Positions 9,340-19,799 of a stretch of DNA of 39,439 nt are shown in pieces. The stretch is taken from the IMG/VR virus record IMGVR_UViG_3300006737_000067, positions 1 to 39,439 of that record. One strand, written 5' to 3'. Position 1 is the first letter of the stretch, and the number at the start of each line of letters is the position of its first letter. Made by a program: the position numbers and the translations under genes. The notes below the pieces were generated by a model. The model had not been told where the DNA came from. It searched no databases and was given only the letters and a program-made list of their open reading frames with translations. Origin of the DNA: a virus.

Positions 9340-10545
9340 ATGGGACTTATAAAAGAAGATAACGCACAATATTACTCTGGTCAAAAAATCATTGATAACT
9401 CTGCTGGTGCTGGGGTTAAATCATTTACATTTTCAAATTACAATACTGAATTAGTCAGTGCTTTTGGAGAACCACAAGTAGCACCGTCTAACTGGACTAG
9501 GATAGCATCAGCTTCAAATTTTGAAATATATCACGGAACAGGAGCTCCATTGGTTTTTACTAAAATAAATGAAGATCAATTTAAAGTTTCAGATCCTACT
9601 GCCAATACTATAGAAATGCCACCAGCTAGTGCTGGTATAACAGGCGGTGTAGTAATGTGTCAACTAATGCCAGCTGCTATTAATGCTAATTATGGTGGAT
9701 ATAGTTGGACTCCACTAAATGATATTATAGATAATTTTATGTTTGCTTATGTAGGTGAAGATAAAATACTACAAAGAGTAAAACGTAATGACGTTATATT
9801 TCATGCTAAAAGAGTTTTACAAGAATTAAGTTACGACGTTTTAAAAGTAATAAAGTCTCAAGAATTAACTATACCACCTAACCTTTCTGTTCCTATACCT
9901 CAAGATTTCGTGAATCAAGTGGCGTTGTCGTGGGCTGACAGCTCAGGCGTAATGCACCCTATATATCCCTTAAATGGATTGAGTGGCAACCCATATGATT
10001 TACCAATACAAGATAATAAAGGTATACCTACACAAGACTCTTTTGCTAATAACATAGATGCAGATCAATCGTTAATAGAGCAAAGGTGGAAAAAAGCTAC
10101 TTCTAATGAAATAACAGGAGACTATGATGCTTACAATGCTACAGGTGTATTTGACTACGTTTGGTGGAAACAAGCATATGGCCAAAGATATGGTTTAAAT
10201 CCAAGTACTTCACAAGAAAATGGTTGGTACAGTTTAAATGAAAGAACTGGTAGGTTTTCGTTTAGCAGTAGTTTAGCTAACAGGTGTATTGTATTAGAAT
10301 ATGTTTCTGATGGTTTAGCATATGATGATGACACTAGAATACCTAAAGTAGTTGAAGATGCTATGTACGCTTCTATAATGTATAATATTCTATCTGTTAG
10401 AAGATTTTCTGATCCAAACATGATACAGCTATACAAGAGAGAAAAATACGCTAAAACTAGAAATGCTAAAATAAGATTACAAGATTTTAATTTAGAAACA
10501 TTAACACAGACTTTTAGAAATCAGTCTAAGTGGATTAAACATTAA
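9340..10545 (+). CDS. Neck / ring protein
   Basis: This 401-residue protein has a conserved central block: RNDVIFHAKRVLQELSYDVL (about residues 150-170), then IPQDFVNQVALSWADSSGVM and HPIYPLNG. This pattern is recalled from neck and tail-stabilisation proteins of crAss-like phages. The C-terminal domain contains FDYVWWKQAYGQRYGLNPS and a basic helical end. There are no membrane helices or enzymatic motifs. It is translated 3 bases after the previous gene and 4 bases before the next, consistent with co-assembly into the head-tail connector. A tail-tube role is the main alternative. Confidence 0.65.
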   Translation: MGLIKEDNAQYYSGQKIIDNSAGAGVKSFTFSNYNTELVSAFGEPQVAPSNWTRIASASNFEIYHGTGAPLVFTKINEDQFKVSDPTANTIEMPPASAGITGGVVMCQLMPAAINANYGGYSWTPLNDIIDNFMFAYVGEDKILQRVKRNDVIFHAKRVLQELSYDVLKVIKSQELTIPPNLSVPIPQDFVNQVALSWADSSGVMHPIYPLNGLSGNPYDLPIQDNKGIPTQDSFANNIDADQSLIEQRWKKATSNEITGDYDAYNATGVFDYVWWKQAYGQRYGLNPSTSQENGWYSLNERTGRFSFSSSLANRCIVLEYVSDGLAYDDDTRIPKVVEDAMYASIMYNILSVRRFSDPNMIQLYKREKYAKTRNAKIRLQDFNLETLTQTFRNQSKWIKH

Positions 10546-10549
10546 TTAA

Positions 10550-13500
10550 ATGCAACAAACCTATAAACACTCTTTTACAGATTCTAAAATGCAAAAGGAT
10601 CTGGACTCTAGACTTGTGTCTCCACGCGAGTATAGAGACGCTGTTAACGTAGCTGTTTCAAGATCTGAAGGAGCTGATGTTGGTGCGTTAGAAAACATAC
10701 TAGGAAATGAGTTCATTAGTGCCCTACAATATCCTGGTGCTACTATAGATACTAGATTTTTTATAATAGGTTGGTACATAAATGAAGATCAAGATTATAT
10801 ATATACTTTTGTAACTAATTACAAAGATAATTCTGCTACTAAACTAGACAATCCTGCAGGTCCTTTAGCATACTGTTCTATAGTGGAAACAAATACAAAA
10901 ACAGGTAACTCACAAGTCTTAGTTACTGGTTCCTTTTTAAACTTCTCGGAAAATAGTCCTATTAATCATGTAGATTTAATAGAGGATCTTTTGTTTTGGA
11001 CTGATAATAGAAATCAACCACGACAAATAAATGTTACTAAAGCTCGATCAAGTGTAAACTACTACATAAAAGAAGAAGATATATCTGTAGCTAAGTATTA
11101 TCCTTATAATCCTATAAAGATAAAGAGGGAGTACACATTAACTAATTGCGTTTATGTTAAGCAAGACTTAGATAAAAGAGTATCACCTTTAGGCGCTTCT
11201 GGTTATGACGCTTGGTACGATTATTTTATATTAGAAGATAATCCTAGCCAAGACGTTATAGATGAGTTTATAGACAACATAGGCAGTAAAGGATATGTAG
11301 AAGATAGTAATGGAGATAGGTTTGAATTTAAAGTAGCTTTTTTTCAACAAGATGGTTATAACCCAACTAACGCTGGACTAGCTTTAGATGCGGGTTTTTT
11401 ACCAGCTCCTTTTGATAGCGCTGATAATACACCTGGTAACTCTAATAGAAAATACTTATTATTTATAGATAGAGCTTTAAATAATACTAAGTTCCCAGCA
11501 TGGGATGAAGCTGATCCAGTTTTAAGCACTTATAAGTTTAAAATTGTTTTATTCTCTCAAAACGCTAAAGATATTAGTAGAGCTTGGGACGATTATGACC
11601 AATTTAAACTAACGGTGACAAACCAACTTGGTCCAGCAACACAGTTTGTTGATTCCTCAGCTACATGCTCTAGCTTGATACCAAGTTTATTTTATTTTGG
11701 AACTAGAAGTAAACCTAACAATGATAATACTGGTGCACCTGCTTATTGGTCTGCTTGGAATCAACCTCCGGCAAGTACTGCAATTGGTACTTTTACACCA
11801 TTTAGAACTGTAAATGCTTTCCCAACAAACACAGCATCATCACCAGTAAATCCTCAAGATGCTTACGTAAGGATGACACATCCTAAAATACCAGATACAG
11901 ATTATGTTGTTGCAGCTTTAATTCTTGCAGCACCTGGAATTAGTGGAGGTCCTGGTGTTTTAAACATAGCAACTAGTAGATATACTAGTCTTAGAGATGG
12001 AGCTTTTGACGCTACTTTTGCTGGGTTAAATGCAGAATATGGAATAGCTACTGGTGATCAGATATCTTTTAAATTGCCAAATAAATTTTTTAAACAAGAT
12101 TTTCCTGGTGATCCGGCTTTTTTAGATGATAAGTTTGTAAGGTTTTCTTATAGGTTTAAATTCGACAATAATGAATATTCTTTATTATCTCCTTTTACTC
12201 AAAATGTATTTATACCAAAGCAAGGTGGATATTTTCAAAAGACTATTGGTGCTAATAAACAGAAAGCTAGTTTAAATGATTTCTTAAGTCAAGAACAGCA
12301 AGCAGGAGAAAATACTATAGTAGAGTTTTTGACTAATGAAATAACTGAAGTCGCTTTAGATATACCACTACCATGCCCCGCTAATGAATTAGGAAATAAA
12401 CTTAAAGTTAGTGAGATAGATATAGTATATAAAGAGTCTACAGCGCTAGCATTAAAAGTTGTAGAAACATTAGATATTCAAGATTATAATTCAGTAACTA
12501 CAAAATTTATTTCTTACAAGTACCAAAGTAGAAGACCTATAAAAGTTCTACCTGACAGTGTTATAAGTAGAGTTTATGATAAAGTTCCTATTAGAGCAGC
12601 TACACAGGCTTCTGCAGGTAATAGAATAATATATGGAAATTTTATAGATGCGCATACTTCTCCACTAACGTTAGATTACCTAGTTGGAGTTAGTGCTAAG
12701 TTTACACCTGCGTTTAAACAATACAATGCTAGTGACATAGCTTATCCTAATCATACTTTAAAACAAAATAGAACATATCAAGTTGGTATTGTGTTACAAG
12801 ATAAATACGGTAGGTCTTCAGATGTTATTTTATCATCAGTCAGAGATAGAAGTTATGAGGAAAAAACAGGACCATTTGCTAACAATCCTATAGTTTTTGG
12901 TGGATCTACAGTATATACACCTTACTTCGATAGTGTAACAGAAAAATTAACTTCAACAGCTTCTGTTCCCGCTTCACAGAATCCTAGAGCAGGTATTGTT
13001 GATTGGCCTGGTGATTCTCTTAAAATTCTTTTTGCAAATACTATACCTAACGTTATAACTAGTAATGATGGTTATCCTGGTTTATATAGTAATGTAAAAA
13101 CAGCATTAGAATTTGCTAGCTCAGGAGGAATTAATATAAACAATTTAAACTCTTTAAGATTCAACCCTGCTATAGGTGATATAAGTTTAGCTTCTGTTGG
13201 CAATTACGTTTCTTACACTTTATCAGGGACGAGATATGAATTTGAAATAGGAGCTATAGATTTAACTAATAATATATTATGGGTAGCAAATAACGCTTCT
13301 TATAGTTTTGTACAGCCAGCTGCTACTGATACGGTTACTATATTAGAAAGAAATAAATTAGGTTTTTATTCTTATAAAGTTGTAGTAAAACAAACTGAAC
13401 AAGAATATTACAATGTTTATCTTCCTAGTATATTAAATGGAGCTCCTATAATAAAACCTTTTAAATTAGATGTAACTGGAGTTAGTGGCGTTGGTGTTGT

Positions 13501-15049
13501 TAACAATACGGCAGTAAATCCAGCAGCAGAACCTAAAACATTCTTGTTATTAGAAGGTATGAATTTTACTATTTCAGGAACTGAGTATACTATTACTAAT
13601 ATTTTAAATAATGATAATTTTACATACTCACCTTCTACTTCTTTTGCTGCTACCCCAAACACAGAATTTTTTACAAAGTCTAGTAAAAACATGATAAATG
13701 TTACTACTTTATTAACTGATAACGCTAATAAAGTTCCACCTGGATTACTAGAAACAACGCCTGTTCAACAACAATATTCTCCTAGTGATACAACTTTGTA
13801 TCCTAGGGTAGCCATACAAGAAGGCTATACGCCTACAGGTTTGTACTATACATCTGCAAATCAAAATATTCCTATATTTCCAGGTAGAAGAGATATGAAA
13901 GTAAGAGCTGTTGGAAACTTCTTTGCTTTAAATACAGATGCTACTACAGCTGGTTTATATGAAGCACAGTCTGATCCACCATCAGCTAACATTGAAAATG
14001 TATTTAAGTTAGGTAGAGATGCAGAGACTGCTTTACCAGACAGCGTTGAACCTTTAGTTTTTTCAGCTTATGAAACCAACCCAACTAAATCTGCACTAGA
14101 GATATTTTGGGAAACTGGAACTACAGGTTTAATAGAAGATCTTAACGAAGCTATACTAGGTGCTGATGACGTAGTGTTTGATTTAAGTACAGGATCTTCT
14201 CCTTGGAATGAAAGTTTAAATATAACAGGTTCTATATCTAGTCTAAGGTTATTAGTATTTACAGTTAGAAATAATTCAGCTGGAATAATACCACCTGCTA
14301 GTTTTAGTAATTGTGTTTTAAAAAATATAACAAACCAAGATGGAACAGTGTCTTATCCAACTGATGGTAGTAATACTCCTATAACTTTATATACTCAAGC
14401 TGGTGTTGCTAATACAAAAGTAGATGCTTCATTAAGCGCTAGTCAATTTGGTATTAGTTTAGATCCTAGAGGAAACTTATTCTATTCACAAACTTTAGTA
14501 AACAATTTTCTTAATTTTGTATTTGAATGTTCTATAAGTAATCCTTTAGAAAACACTTATGAATTTCCTTTATCATTCACATTGAGAAATCAAGCTCCAA
14601 ATAGTAATTATGGTGAACCTAATAATCCAAATATTTCTGTAATAAACAACAGTGGTATAAACGAAACTAGAGAAGGTGCAGTTCCAACTGCTGGTTCTTG
14701 GTCAAATAATACTATATGTGGAACTTTAGGCGCTAATAACGGAAGCAATAATGCTAATACTCCTCAAGCTTTTGAAGAATTAAATTGGACTATTGAAGTT
14801 AGAGATCCTAGTGCTGGAACTTATTATGATTTCTTTTCAAAACATCAAGGTTTAGAGATTGCTAATTATAGTAATCCAAATTTCCCACCTCAACTCAACG
14901 GTAAGATACTACAAATAGATGATGTTAAAGACGCTGGTGGTGAGCCATTAAGTGTTAACCCATTACCTTTAAGAATATGCGTTACAGATATGAATGGTTC
15001 AGGTTTAAAAACCACTATTAGTGAAATAAATTTAACCATTATATCTTAA
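10550..15049 (+). CDS. Large tail stabilisation / muzzle-type protein
   Basis: This 1499-residue structural protein, mainly beta by composition (Asn, Thr, Ser, Tyr, Pro-rich), has no membrane segments. The N-terminus contains FTDSKMQKDLDSRLVSPREY, followed by RDAVNVAVSRSEGADVGALE and NILGN (about residues 9-50). I recognise this from large tail-stabilisation proteins of crAss-like phages, which close the portal channel and hold the tail barrel. The far C-terminal region has repeated immunoglobulin-like stretches and may face outward for fibre or receptor contact. It overlaps nothing and starts 4 bases after the preceding gene. The exact homologue within the tail is uncertain because several large proteins of this class exist. 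Confidence 0.68.
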   Translation: MQQTYKHSFTDSKMQKDLDSRLVSPREYRDAVNVAVSRSEGADVGALENILGNEFISALQYPGATIDTRFFIIGWYINEDQDYIYTFVTNYKDNSATKLDNPAGPLAYCSIVETNTKTGNSQVLVTGSFLNFSENSPINHVDLIEDLLFWTDNRNQPRQINVTKARSSVNYYIKEEDISVAKYYPYNPIKIKREYTLTNCVYVKQDLDKRVSPLGASGYDAWYDYFILEDNPSQDVIDEFIDNIGSKGYVEDSNGDRFEFKVAFFQQDGYNPTNAGLALDAGFLPAPFDSADNTPGNSNRKYLLFIDRALNNTKFPAWDEADPVLSTYKFKIVLFSQNAKDISRAWDDYDQFKLTVTNQLGPATQFVDSSATCSSLIPSLFYFGTRSKPNNDNTGAPAYWSAWNQPPASTAIGTFTPFRTVNAFPTNTASSPVNPQDAYVRMTHPKIPDTDYVVAALILAAPGISGGPGVLNIATSRYTSLRDGAFDATFAGLNAEYGIATGDQISFKLPNKFFKQDFPGDPAFLDDKFVRFSYRFKFDNNEYSLLSPFTQNVFIPKQGGYFQKTIGANKQKASLNDFLSQEQQAGENTIVEFLTNEITEVALDIPLPCPANELGNKLKVSEIDIVYKESTALALKVVETLDIQDYNSVTTKFISYKYQSRRPIKVLPDSVISRVYDKVPIRAATQASAGNRIIYGNFIDAHTSPLTLDYLVGVSAKFTPAFKQYNASDIAYPNHTLKQNRTYQVGIVLQDKYGRSSDVILSSVRDRSYEEKTGPFANNPIVFGGSTVYTPYFDSVTEKLTSTASVPASQNPRAGIVDWPGDSLKILFANTIPNVITSNDGYPGLYSNVKTALEFASSGGININNLNSLRFNPAIGDISLASVGNYVSYTLSGTRYEFEIGAIDLTNNILWVANNASYSFVQPAATDTVTILERNKLGFYSYKVVVKQTEQEYYNVYLPSILNGAPIIKPFKLDVTGVSGVGVVNNTAVNPAAEPKTFLLLEGMNFTISGTEYTITNILNNDNFTYSPSTSFAATPNTEFFTKSSKNMINVTTLLTDNANKVPPGLLETTPVQQQYSPSDTTLYPRVAIQEGYTPTGLYYTSANQNIPIFPGRRDMKVRAVGNFFALNTDATTAGLYEAQSDPPSANIENVFKLGRDAETALPDSVEPLVFSAYETNPTKSALEIFWETGTTGLIEDLNEAILGADDVVFDLSTGSSPWNESLNITGSISSLRLLVFTVRNNSAGIIPPASFSNCVLKNITNQDGTVSYPTDGSNTPITLYTQAGVANTKVDASLSASQFGISLDPRGNLFYSQTLVNNFLNFVFECSISNPLENTYEFPLSFTLRNQAPNSNYGEPNNPNISVINNSGINETREGAVPTAGSWSNNTICGTLGANNGSNNANTPQAFEELNWTIEVRDPSAGTYYDFFSKHQGLEIANYSNPNFPPQLNGKILQIDDVKDAGGEPLSVNPLPLRICVTDMNGSGLKTTISEINLTIIS

Positions 15050-15078
15050 TTTTTAAAATAAATAAGTGATACTATATT

Positions 15079-16956
15079 ATGGCAGCAATTATAGAAGTAG
15101 AATATTATAACTCCTTGTGGTTAAAGAGAGTACTTACACCAGAGACAGCTAAAAATAATACAGAAGACTTAGCAACAAAGCCAGTAATTCCTGGTGGAAG
15201 TGGTACGTCACCTAGACGTGGTGTTTTTCCATTGAGTAATGTATACGCTTCTCCACAAACTTTTAATATAACTACAGAGTATCCAGGTGCTGACACGACA
15301 ATACCTGATAATAGATCTGTTACTATAGAAAACTTTTATTTAGAAGACATGTACATTAAAGGTGGTTTTAATAATACACCTATGGATTATGGCGCTAGAG
15401 CTTTTTTGGATAGAGAAGAACCGGTTCAACAAGACAGGTTTGCTGCATTAATATATTCTGGTGTTTTTAATTCTAGAACAGGTGTTAATAGAACTAATGA
15501 GTTTCCTATTGGTGATCAAATAACTAAATCAGCAAATCCAGACAACGGTAGTATACAAAAATTATATGCTGAAGAAAACAACTTATTAGTACTCCAGGAA
15601 AATAAATGTAATAGAGCTTTGATAGATAAAGACGCTATATACTCTGCTGAAGGTGGTGGTACCGTTACTACTCAAAATGCTGTTATAGGTCAAATAGTTC
15701 CTTACGCAGGTGAATATGGTATTAGTAGAAATCCAGAAAGCTTTTCTATATATGGTTTTAGAAAATATTTTGCTGATAGAAATAGAAGCGCTATATTAAG
15801 ATTGTCACATGATGGTATTACTGAAATATCAGAATACGGTATGCGTGATTGGTTTAGAGATAATTTAGAAACACTTGAAGACAATATAGTAAATGAGTTT
15901 AAACTTAGTTTTGAAAAAGCTAAAATAGTACAAGGCGAAAGTTTCTTCTGTGTTGAAAATTCAACACCACAATTACTAGGTGAGTTAGCATTAGGTGGTT
16001 ATGTTATTGAAGATGGTACTGGTATTGGTTTAGGTTATATAACTGAAATAGACTTAAATCCAGCAGTACCTGTTACAGGTTATCCTGTACAAATACAATT
16101 AGATAGAACTGTATCTTTAGCTAGTGGAACATACCCATCAGGAGAGTTAAAGGTTATTTATTATAGTAGAAGCTATATAAAAGGTGGATGGGATATATAC
16201 AACAAACAATATGTTTTATCTTTACAGTATAATAATAAAAGTAAAGATCAAGAAGATGATACATTTTATACTTTAGGTTTTGATGAGTTAACTAAAGGTT
16301 GGACTAGCTTTTATACATACAGGTTTGAACAATTAGGTAGTTTAAAAGGTAAAGTATATACTACTTACAATAAAAGTTTTGCATTGCCAAATGCTGGCAA
16401 CTTAGGATATTCTGGTTTATGGATACAGTACTCTAACAACGTTAATAGAGGTAATTTCTACTCGGTTGATAATCCATCTACTGTTACTTTCATAGCAAAT
16501 CCAAACCCTTCTGTCCAGAAAAACTTTTTAACAATAGATTATGAAGGAAATAGTGGTTGGAAAGTAGTTGCTATATCATCTGACGAAACCGGCTTTGATA
16601 AAGAATGGTCTGGTGGAGTACCATTAGGAACTTGGAAACTATACTATGATACTACTAACTTAATAAGAAGTTATTATGAGGGACAATATGATGGTGCTGG
16701 TAATACAGGAGCAACAGCTAGCCCTTTAAATCCGCCTTTATTGCACGCTGGGTTTGATAGAAAAGAAAATAGATACGTTGCTAATCTAGTTAATAATAGT
16801 AACGCTATGCCAGGTGAAATACAATTTGGTGATCAAATGAGTGGTATAAAAGGTTTCTTCTCAGAAGTAAAAATGAGTACAGATACTAGTACAGATCCAG
16901 GTGGTTTTAAAGAACTATACACCGTTGGGTTAAGGTACAATGTGTCTTCAATGTAA
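15079..16956 (+). CDS. Tail stabilisation protein, beta-propeller type
   Basis: This 625-residue structural protein contains RFAALIYSGVFNSRTGVNRT (about residues 118-137), then IQKLYAEENNLLVLQENKCN and DKDAIYSAEGGGTVT, and later NPESFSIYGFRKYFADRNR. This succession belongs, in my recollection, to phage tail-stabilisation proteins with a WD/beta-propeller-like fold (P22 gp10-like role). In some crAss-like phages it is joined to the preceding protein. It probably forms the tail hub beneath the neck rings. No catalytic motif was seen. The leader contains AAGTGATACTA immediately before the start, a sequence also found at 8537-8547. Confidence 0.68.
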   Translation: MAAIIEVEYYNSLWLKRVLTPETAKNNTEDLATKPVIPGGSGTSPRRGVFPLSNVYASPQTFNITTEYPGADTTIPDNRSVTIENFYLEDMYIKGGFNNTPMDYGARAFLDREEPVQQDRFAALIYSGVFNSRTGVNRTNEFPIGDQITKSANPDNGSIQKLYAEENNLLVLQENKCNRALIDKDAIYSAEGGGTVTTQNAVIGQIVPYAGEYGISRNPESFSIYGFRKYFADRNRSAILRLSHDGITEISEYGMRDWFRDNLETLEDNIVNEFKLSFEKAKIVQGESFFCVENSTPQLLGELALGGYVIEDGTGIGLGYITEIDLNPAVPVTGYPVQIQLDRTVSLASGTYPSGELKVIYYSRSYIKGGWDIYNKQYVLSLQYNNKSKDQEDDTFYTLGFDELTKGWTSFYTYRFEQLGSLKGKVYTTYNKSFALPNAGNLGYSGLWIQYSNNVNRGNFYSVDNPSTVTFIANPNPSVQKNFLTIDYEGNSGWKVVAISSDETGFDKEWSGGVPLGTWKLYYDTTNLIRSYYEGQYDGAGNTGATASPLNPPLLHAGFDRKENRYVANLVNNSNAMPGEIQFGDQMSGIKGFFSEVKMSTDTSTDPGGFKELYTVGLRYNVSSM

Positions 16957-16962
16957 TTAAAT

Positions 16963-17364
16963 ATGAATATAAGAAAATTAACAGAATCTGATTATGAGAT
17001 TCTAGCTGATTGGTGGAGAGCATGGAAATGGCCACCTATCGAAAAAGACTTTTTACCAGACAATGGAACTGGTGGGTTTGTTGTTTATAAAGATAATGTA
17101 ATGATAGTTGCAGGGTTTGTTTATATAACTAACTCTAAGGCAGTTTTGCTTGAATGGATAATATCTAATCCAGAATATAAAGAAAATGACAGAGACTTAG
17201 CTATAACATGCTTGATAAAGACTGTTGAGAAAATTATAAAAGACTGGGGATATAAATATATATTTAGTATAGGTAGAACAAAAGCATTAATAGATAAACA
17301 CAAAGAACTAGGTTATCATGTAGATGATACACCATCCTACGAAATAACAAAAATTTTAAAATAA
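16963..17364 (+). CDS. GNAT-like acetyltransferase-fold protein
   Basis: This 133-residue protein has the overall layout of a GNAT domain: MNIRKLTESDYEILADWWRA at the start, central strand AVLLEWIISNPEY, helix DRDLAITCLIKTVEKIIKDW, then YKYIFSIGRTKALIDKHKEL and GY near the end. The acetyl-CoA pyrophosphate-binding R/Q-x-x-G-x-G/A loop is not conserved here (YKENDRDLA), so catalysis is doubtful. Similar small GNAT-like genes sit before the internal virion genes in T7-like phages (gp13-like position), suggesting a virion-assembly role rather than metabolic acetylation. It is separated by only 5-6 bases from each neighbour. Confidence 0.6.
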   Translation: MNIRKLTESDYEILADWWRAWKWPPIEKDFLPDNGTGGFVVYKDNVMIVAGFVYITNSKAVLLEWIISNPEYKENDRDLAITCLIKTVEKIIKDWGYKYIFSIGRTKALIDKHKELGYHVDDTPSYEITKILK

Positions 17365-17369
17365 AGAAT

Positions 17370-18086
17370 ATGGGAGTAGCAACAGGAGTATTAATAGCAG
17401 GTGGTATTGCAGCAGCGGCAGGAGCAACCACTAGTGCTATAGGAGCTAGCAAAGCTAAAAATGCTAGAGACGCCGCAACATCACAAGCTGATCAACTGCA
17501 ACAACAGTTAGAAGCAATGGAGGCTAGTAGACCTGCATTTAAAAATCCATATGAAAATTTACAAAATCAATTTGAAAACTTAAATAATCCATATGCTAAT
17601 TTAACTGTATCTACCGAAGCTGCTAAGATACAAGCTGAAGAAGCTGACATAGCTTTAGCCAATAGCTTAGACATGATGCAAGAACAAGGCATGGGTGCTG
17701 CTGGTGCTACTGCTTTAGCTCAAATGGCTTTAAAAAGTAAAAGAGGTATTGCATCTACTATCAATGCTCAAGAAACTCAAAACAAAAAAATGGCTGCTGA
17801 AGGTCAAGCTAACGTAGATAAACTTAAAGCTGAAGGAGCTCAGAAAATAGATATGATGAGAGCTAAAGGTGATGAAATGGAACAGAGAGATGCTATACAA
17901 TGGCATGAGAAAAAACTAGATCGTACTGCTGGTTTAATTGATAATGCTAGACAAAATGCTGCAGATGCTGACGCTGCTAGAAATGCGGCGATAATGGGTA
18001 TTGGAACCTCAATAGCAAATGGAGCTGGTATAATAGCTGGAGGTTTTGGTACAGGAAAATCATCAACAGGAACAACACCAACTTAA
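17370..18086 (+). CDS. Internal virion (ejection) protein, gp14-like
   Basis: This 238-residue protein has a hydrophobic Gly/Ala-rich N-terminal segment (about residues 4-27, TGVLIAGGIAAAAGATTSAI), a long Ala/Gln/Glu coiled-coil middle (about 28-200) and a Gly-rich hydrophobic C-terminal segment. This architecture and the place just before two larger internal proteins match T7 gp14-type proteins, which are ejected first and line the cell-envelope channel for DNA entry. Sequence identity with T7 gp14 is not claimed. The order GNAT-like, small, medium, giant parallels T7 genes 13-16. Confidence 0.65.
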   Translation: MGVATGVLIAGGIAAAAGATTSAIGASKAKNARDAATSQADQLQQQLEAMEASRPAFKNPYENLQNQFENLNNPYANLTVSTEAAKIQAEEADIALANSLDMMQEQGMGAAGATALAQMALKSKRGIASTINAQETQNKKMAAEGQANVDKLKAEGAQKIDMMRAKGDEMEQRDAIQWHEKKLDRTAGLIDNARQNAADADAARNAAIMGIGTSIANGAGIIAGGFGTGKSSTGTTPT

Positions 18087-18103
18087 TTTTAAATTATTAA
18101 ATA

Positions 18104-19789
18104 ATGAGTTACGCTAAACCACAAAGAATTATAGATAAAAGTTTTGATGCATTCATAAAGGGCGCAAAAGAAATTACAAACTCAGCAGCAAAAACTGCTA
18201 ATACAATATCGGAGAATACTATACGTCAGAAAAAAGAACAAGCAGCTCTTCAAGAAAAAAGAGATGACGAAGAGATGGCTATGAATGAAAAAGCTAATAC
18301 TTTTGGTAGTACTGGTGATGCTCAACTTGATGAAAATATTGTAGGTTTTTGGAACGATAAAGTAGATGAATACTTTCAAATAAAAAATGCTATGCAAAAT
18401 GGTAGCATAAGTAGACGTGAAGGTAATTTAGCATTGACTAGAATAGAAGGTTTATCTAAACAATTTAAAAATCAAGCAGCTTATCTAGCTGGTCAAGTGT
18501 CTAATTATAGAGATGATTCTAAAATTCAAACAGGTGCGCCTGGTTCTATAAGTTCTGTTAGTTCTCAAGAAAGTCAACAAGTATTAAACACCATGATGGA
18601 AGGTGGTAACGTACAAGTAGTAGAAAGAGGTGGTGTTATATATTACTATACACCAGATACTGTAGATGAAGATGGTAACGTTACTAAGAAAGGTGCAATG
18701 TTAAATGGTTCTGAGTTAATGGCTAAGGCCGCTACTGGTGATGGACTATATAGTAAGGTTCAAGATATATCAGCTATGGAACAACAGTTATTTAATAAAG
18801 CTTTAAATGTTGATGATATAGTAGATGAAACATATATTAAAACAACTTCAGAAACAAAAGACGGTAAGATATATAAAACTAGAGAAATAACAGATCCTGA
18901 GTTAGCTATGAATACTTTACTAGAAAGCCCAGGTATGGATAGTATAATTAGTAATTCAGATGTAATGACTAGTTATTTCCAAGATGTGATACCAGATGAT
19001 GGAGAAGATGGTTATTCTTTAACAGAATACTATAACAGTGATAGTGGTCAAGCTATGAGAGACGCTGGAGTTACTTTAAATGATTTTGTTAATAGCAGAT
19101 GGGGTGAACAGGTAGGTGAACCAGATGATCCTAAAAATGAAGCTATGGCTGCTGCTCAAGAAGATGCTGCAAAAAAATGGATAGCTAATGATACTTTAAA
19201 TAAAAATACTCCAGGTTTAAATAGCATTAAAGGTAATTACTTTAGTATTGAAAATGCACCTAAGCCAGAAAAGCCAGATGTAAAAGAAGAAAAAGGTCTT
19301 CCTTATTCAGCTACTATTAAAAATGAAATAGTTCAAGGTCAATCTAAATATGATGAGGGTATGAAAACAATAACTACATTGTATCAAAACGGTGAACCTA
19401 CAGCTGAACAAATTGTTGAAACATTAAACAACGCGCCTTATACTAAAGGCCATGGAGCTCAAGATTATTGGGTTGGTGCTGGTAAAGAAGAAAATGCAGA
19501 TGGAGAGATGGTTGATGTAGATCCACAAAGACCTGGTGAAGTTGGAATGGTTTATGGTACTGGTAATAGTCGTGGTTTTTCTATAGATTATTTCACAGGA
19601 AACGAAGGTCATGATAATTTAAACACAATGTATCTTGGTCAAATATTTAAGAATCAAGAAACTATTGATCACTTTAAAAATAACCAACCTAAGTTTGTAC
19701 CAACCGATGAAGACAAAAAGAAAATAGCTGCCGCTAAACCAGGTGATAAAATCACATTGAGTAATGGTTATACTATAACAAAAACTTAA
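18104..19789 (+). CDS. Putative internal virion protein, gp15-position
   Basis: This is a 561-residue acidic protein without recognised domains. The N-terminal 70 residues are basic and helical (RIIDKSFDAFIKGAKEITNS onward); the rest is rich in Asp, Glu, Asn and Gly. It has no signal peptide, membrane helix, lytic motif or metal-binding motif. Located between the gp14-like and giant proteins, it occupies the position of T7 gp15, and it is inferred to be packaged and ejected with DNA. A tail-assembly role is possible. The leader is A/T-rich (TTAAATTATTAAATA) and lacks a ribosome-binding motif. Confidence 0.5.
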   Translation: MSYAKPQRIIDKSFDAFIKGAKEITNSAAKTANTISENTIRQKKEQAALQEKRDDEEMAMNEKANTFGSTGDAQLDENIVGFWNDKVDEYFQIKNAMQNGSISRREGNLALTRIEGLSKQFKNQAAYLAGQVSNYRDDSKIQTGAPGSISSVSSQESQQVLNTMMEGGNVQVVERGGVIYYYTPDTVDEDGNVTKKGAMLNGSELMAKAATGDGLYSKVQDISAMEQQLFNKALNVDDIVDETYIKTTSETKDGKIYKTREITDPELAMNTLLESPGMDSIISNSDVMTSYFQDVIPDDGEDGYSLTEYYNSDSGQAMRDAGVTLNDFVNSRWGEQVGEPDDPKNEAMAAAQEDAAKKWIANDTLNKNTPGLNSIKGNYFSIENAPKPEKPDVKEEKGLPYSATIKNEIVQGQSKYDEGMKTITTLYQNGEPTAEQIVETLNNAPYTKGHGAQDYWVGAGKEENADGEMVDVDPQRPGEVGMVYGTGNSRGFSIDYFTGNEGHDNLNTMYLGQIFKNQETIDHFKNNQPKFVPTDEDKKKIAAAKPGDKITLSNGYTITKT

Positions 19790-19799
19790 ATAAGTATTT

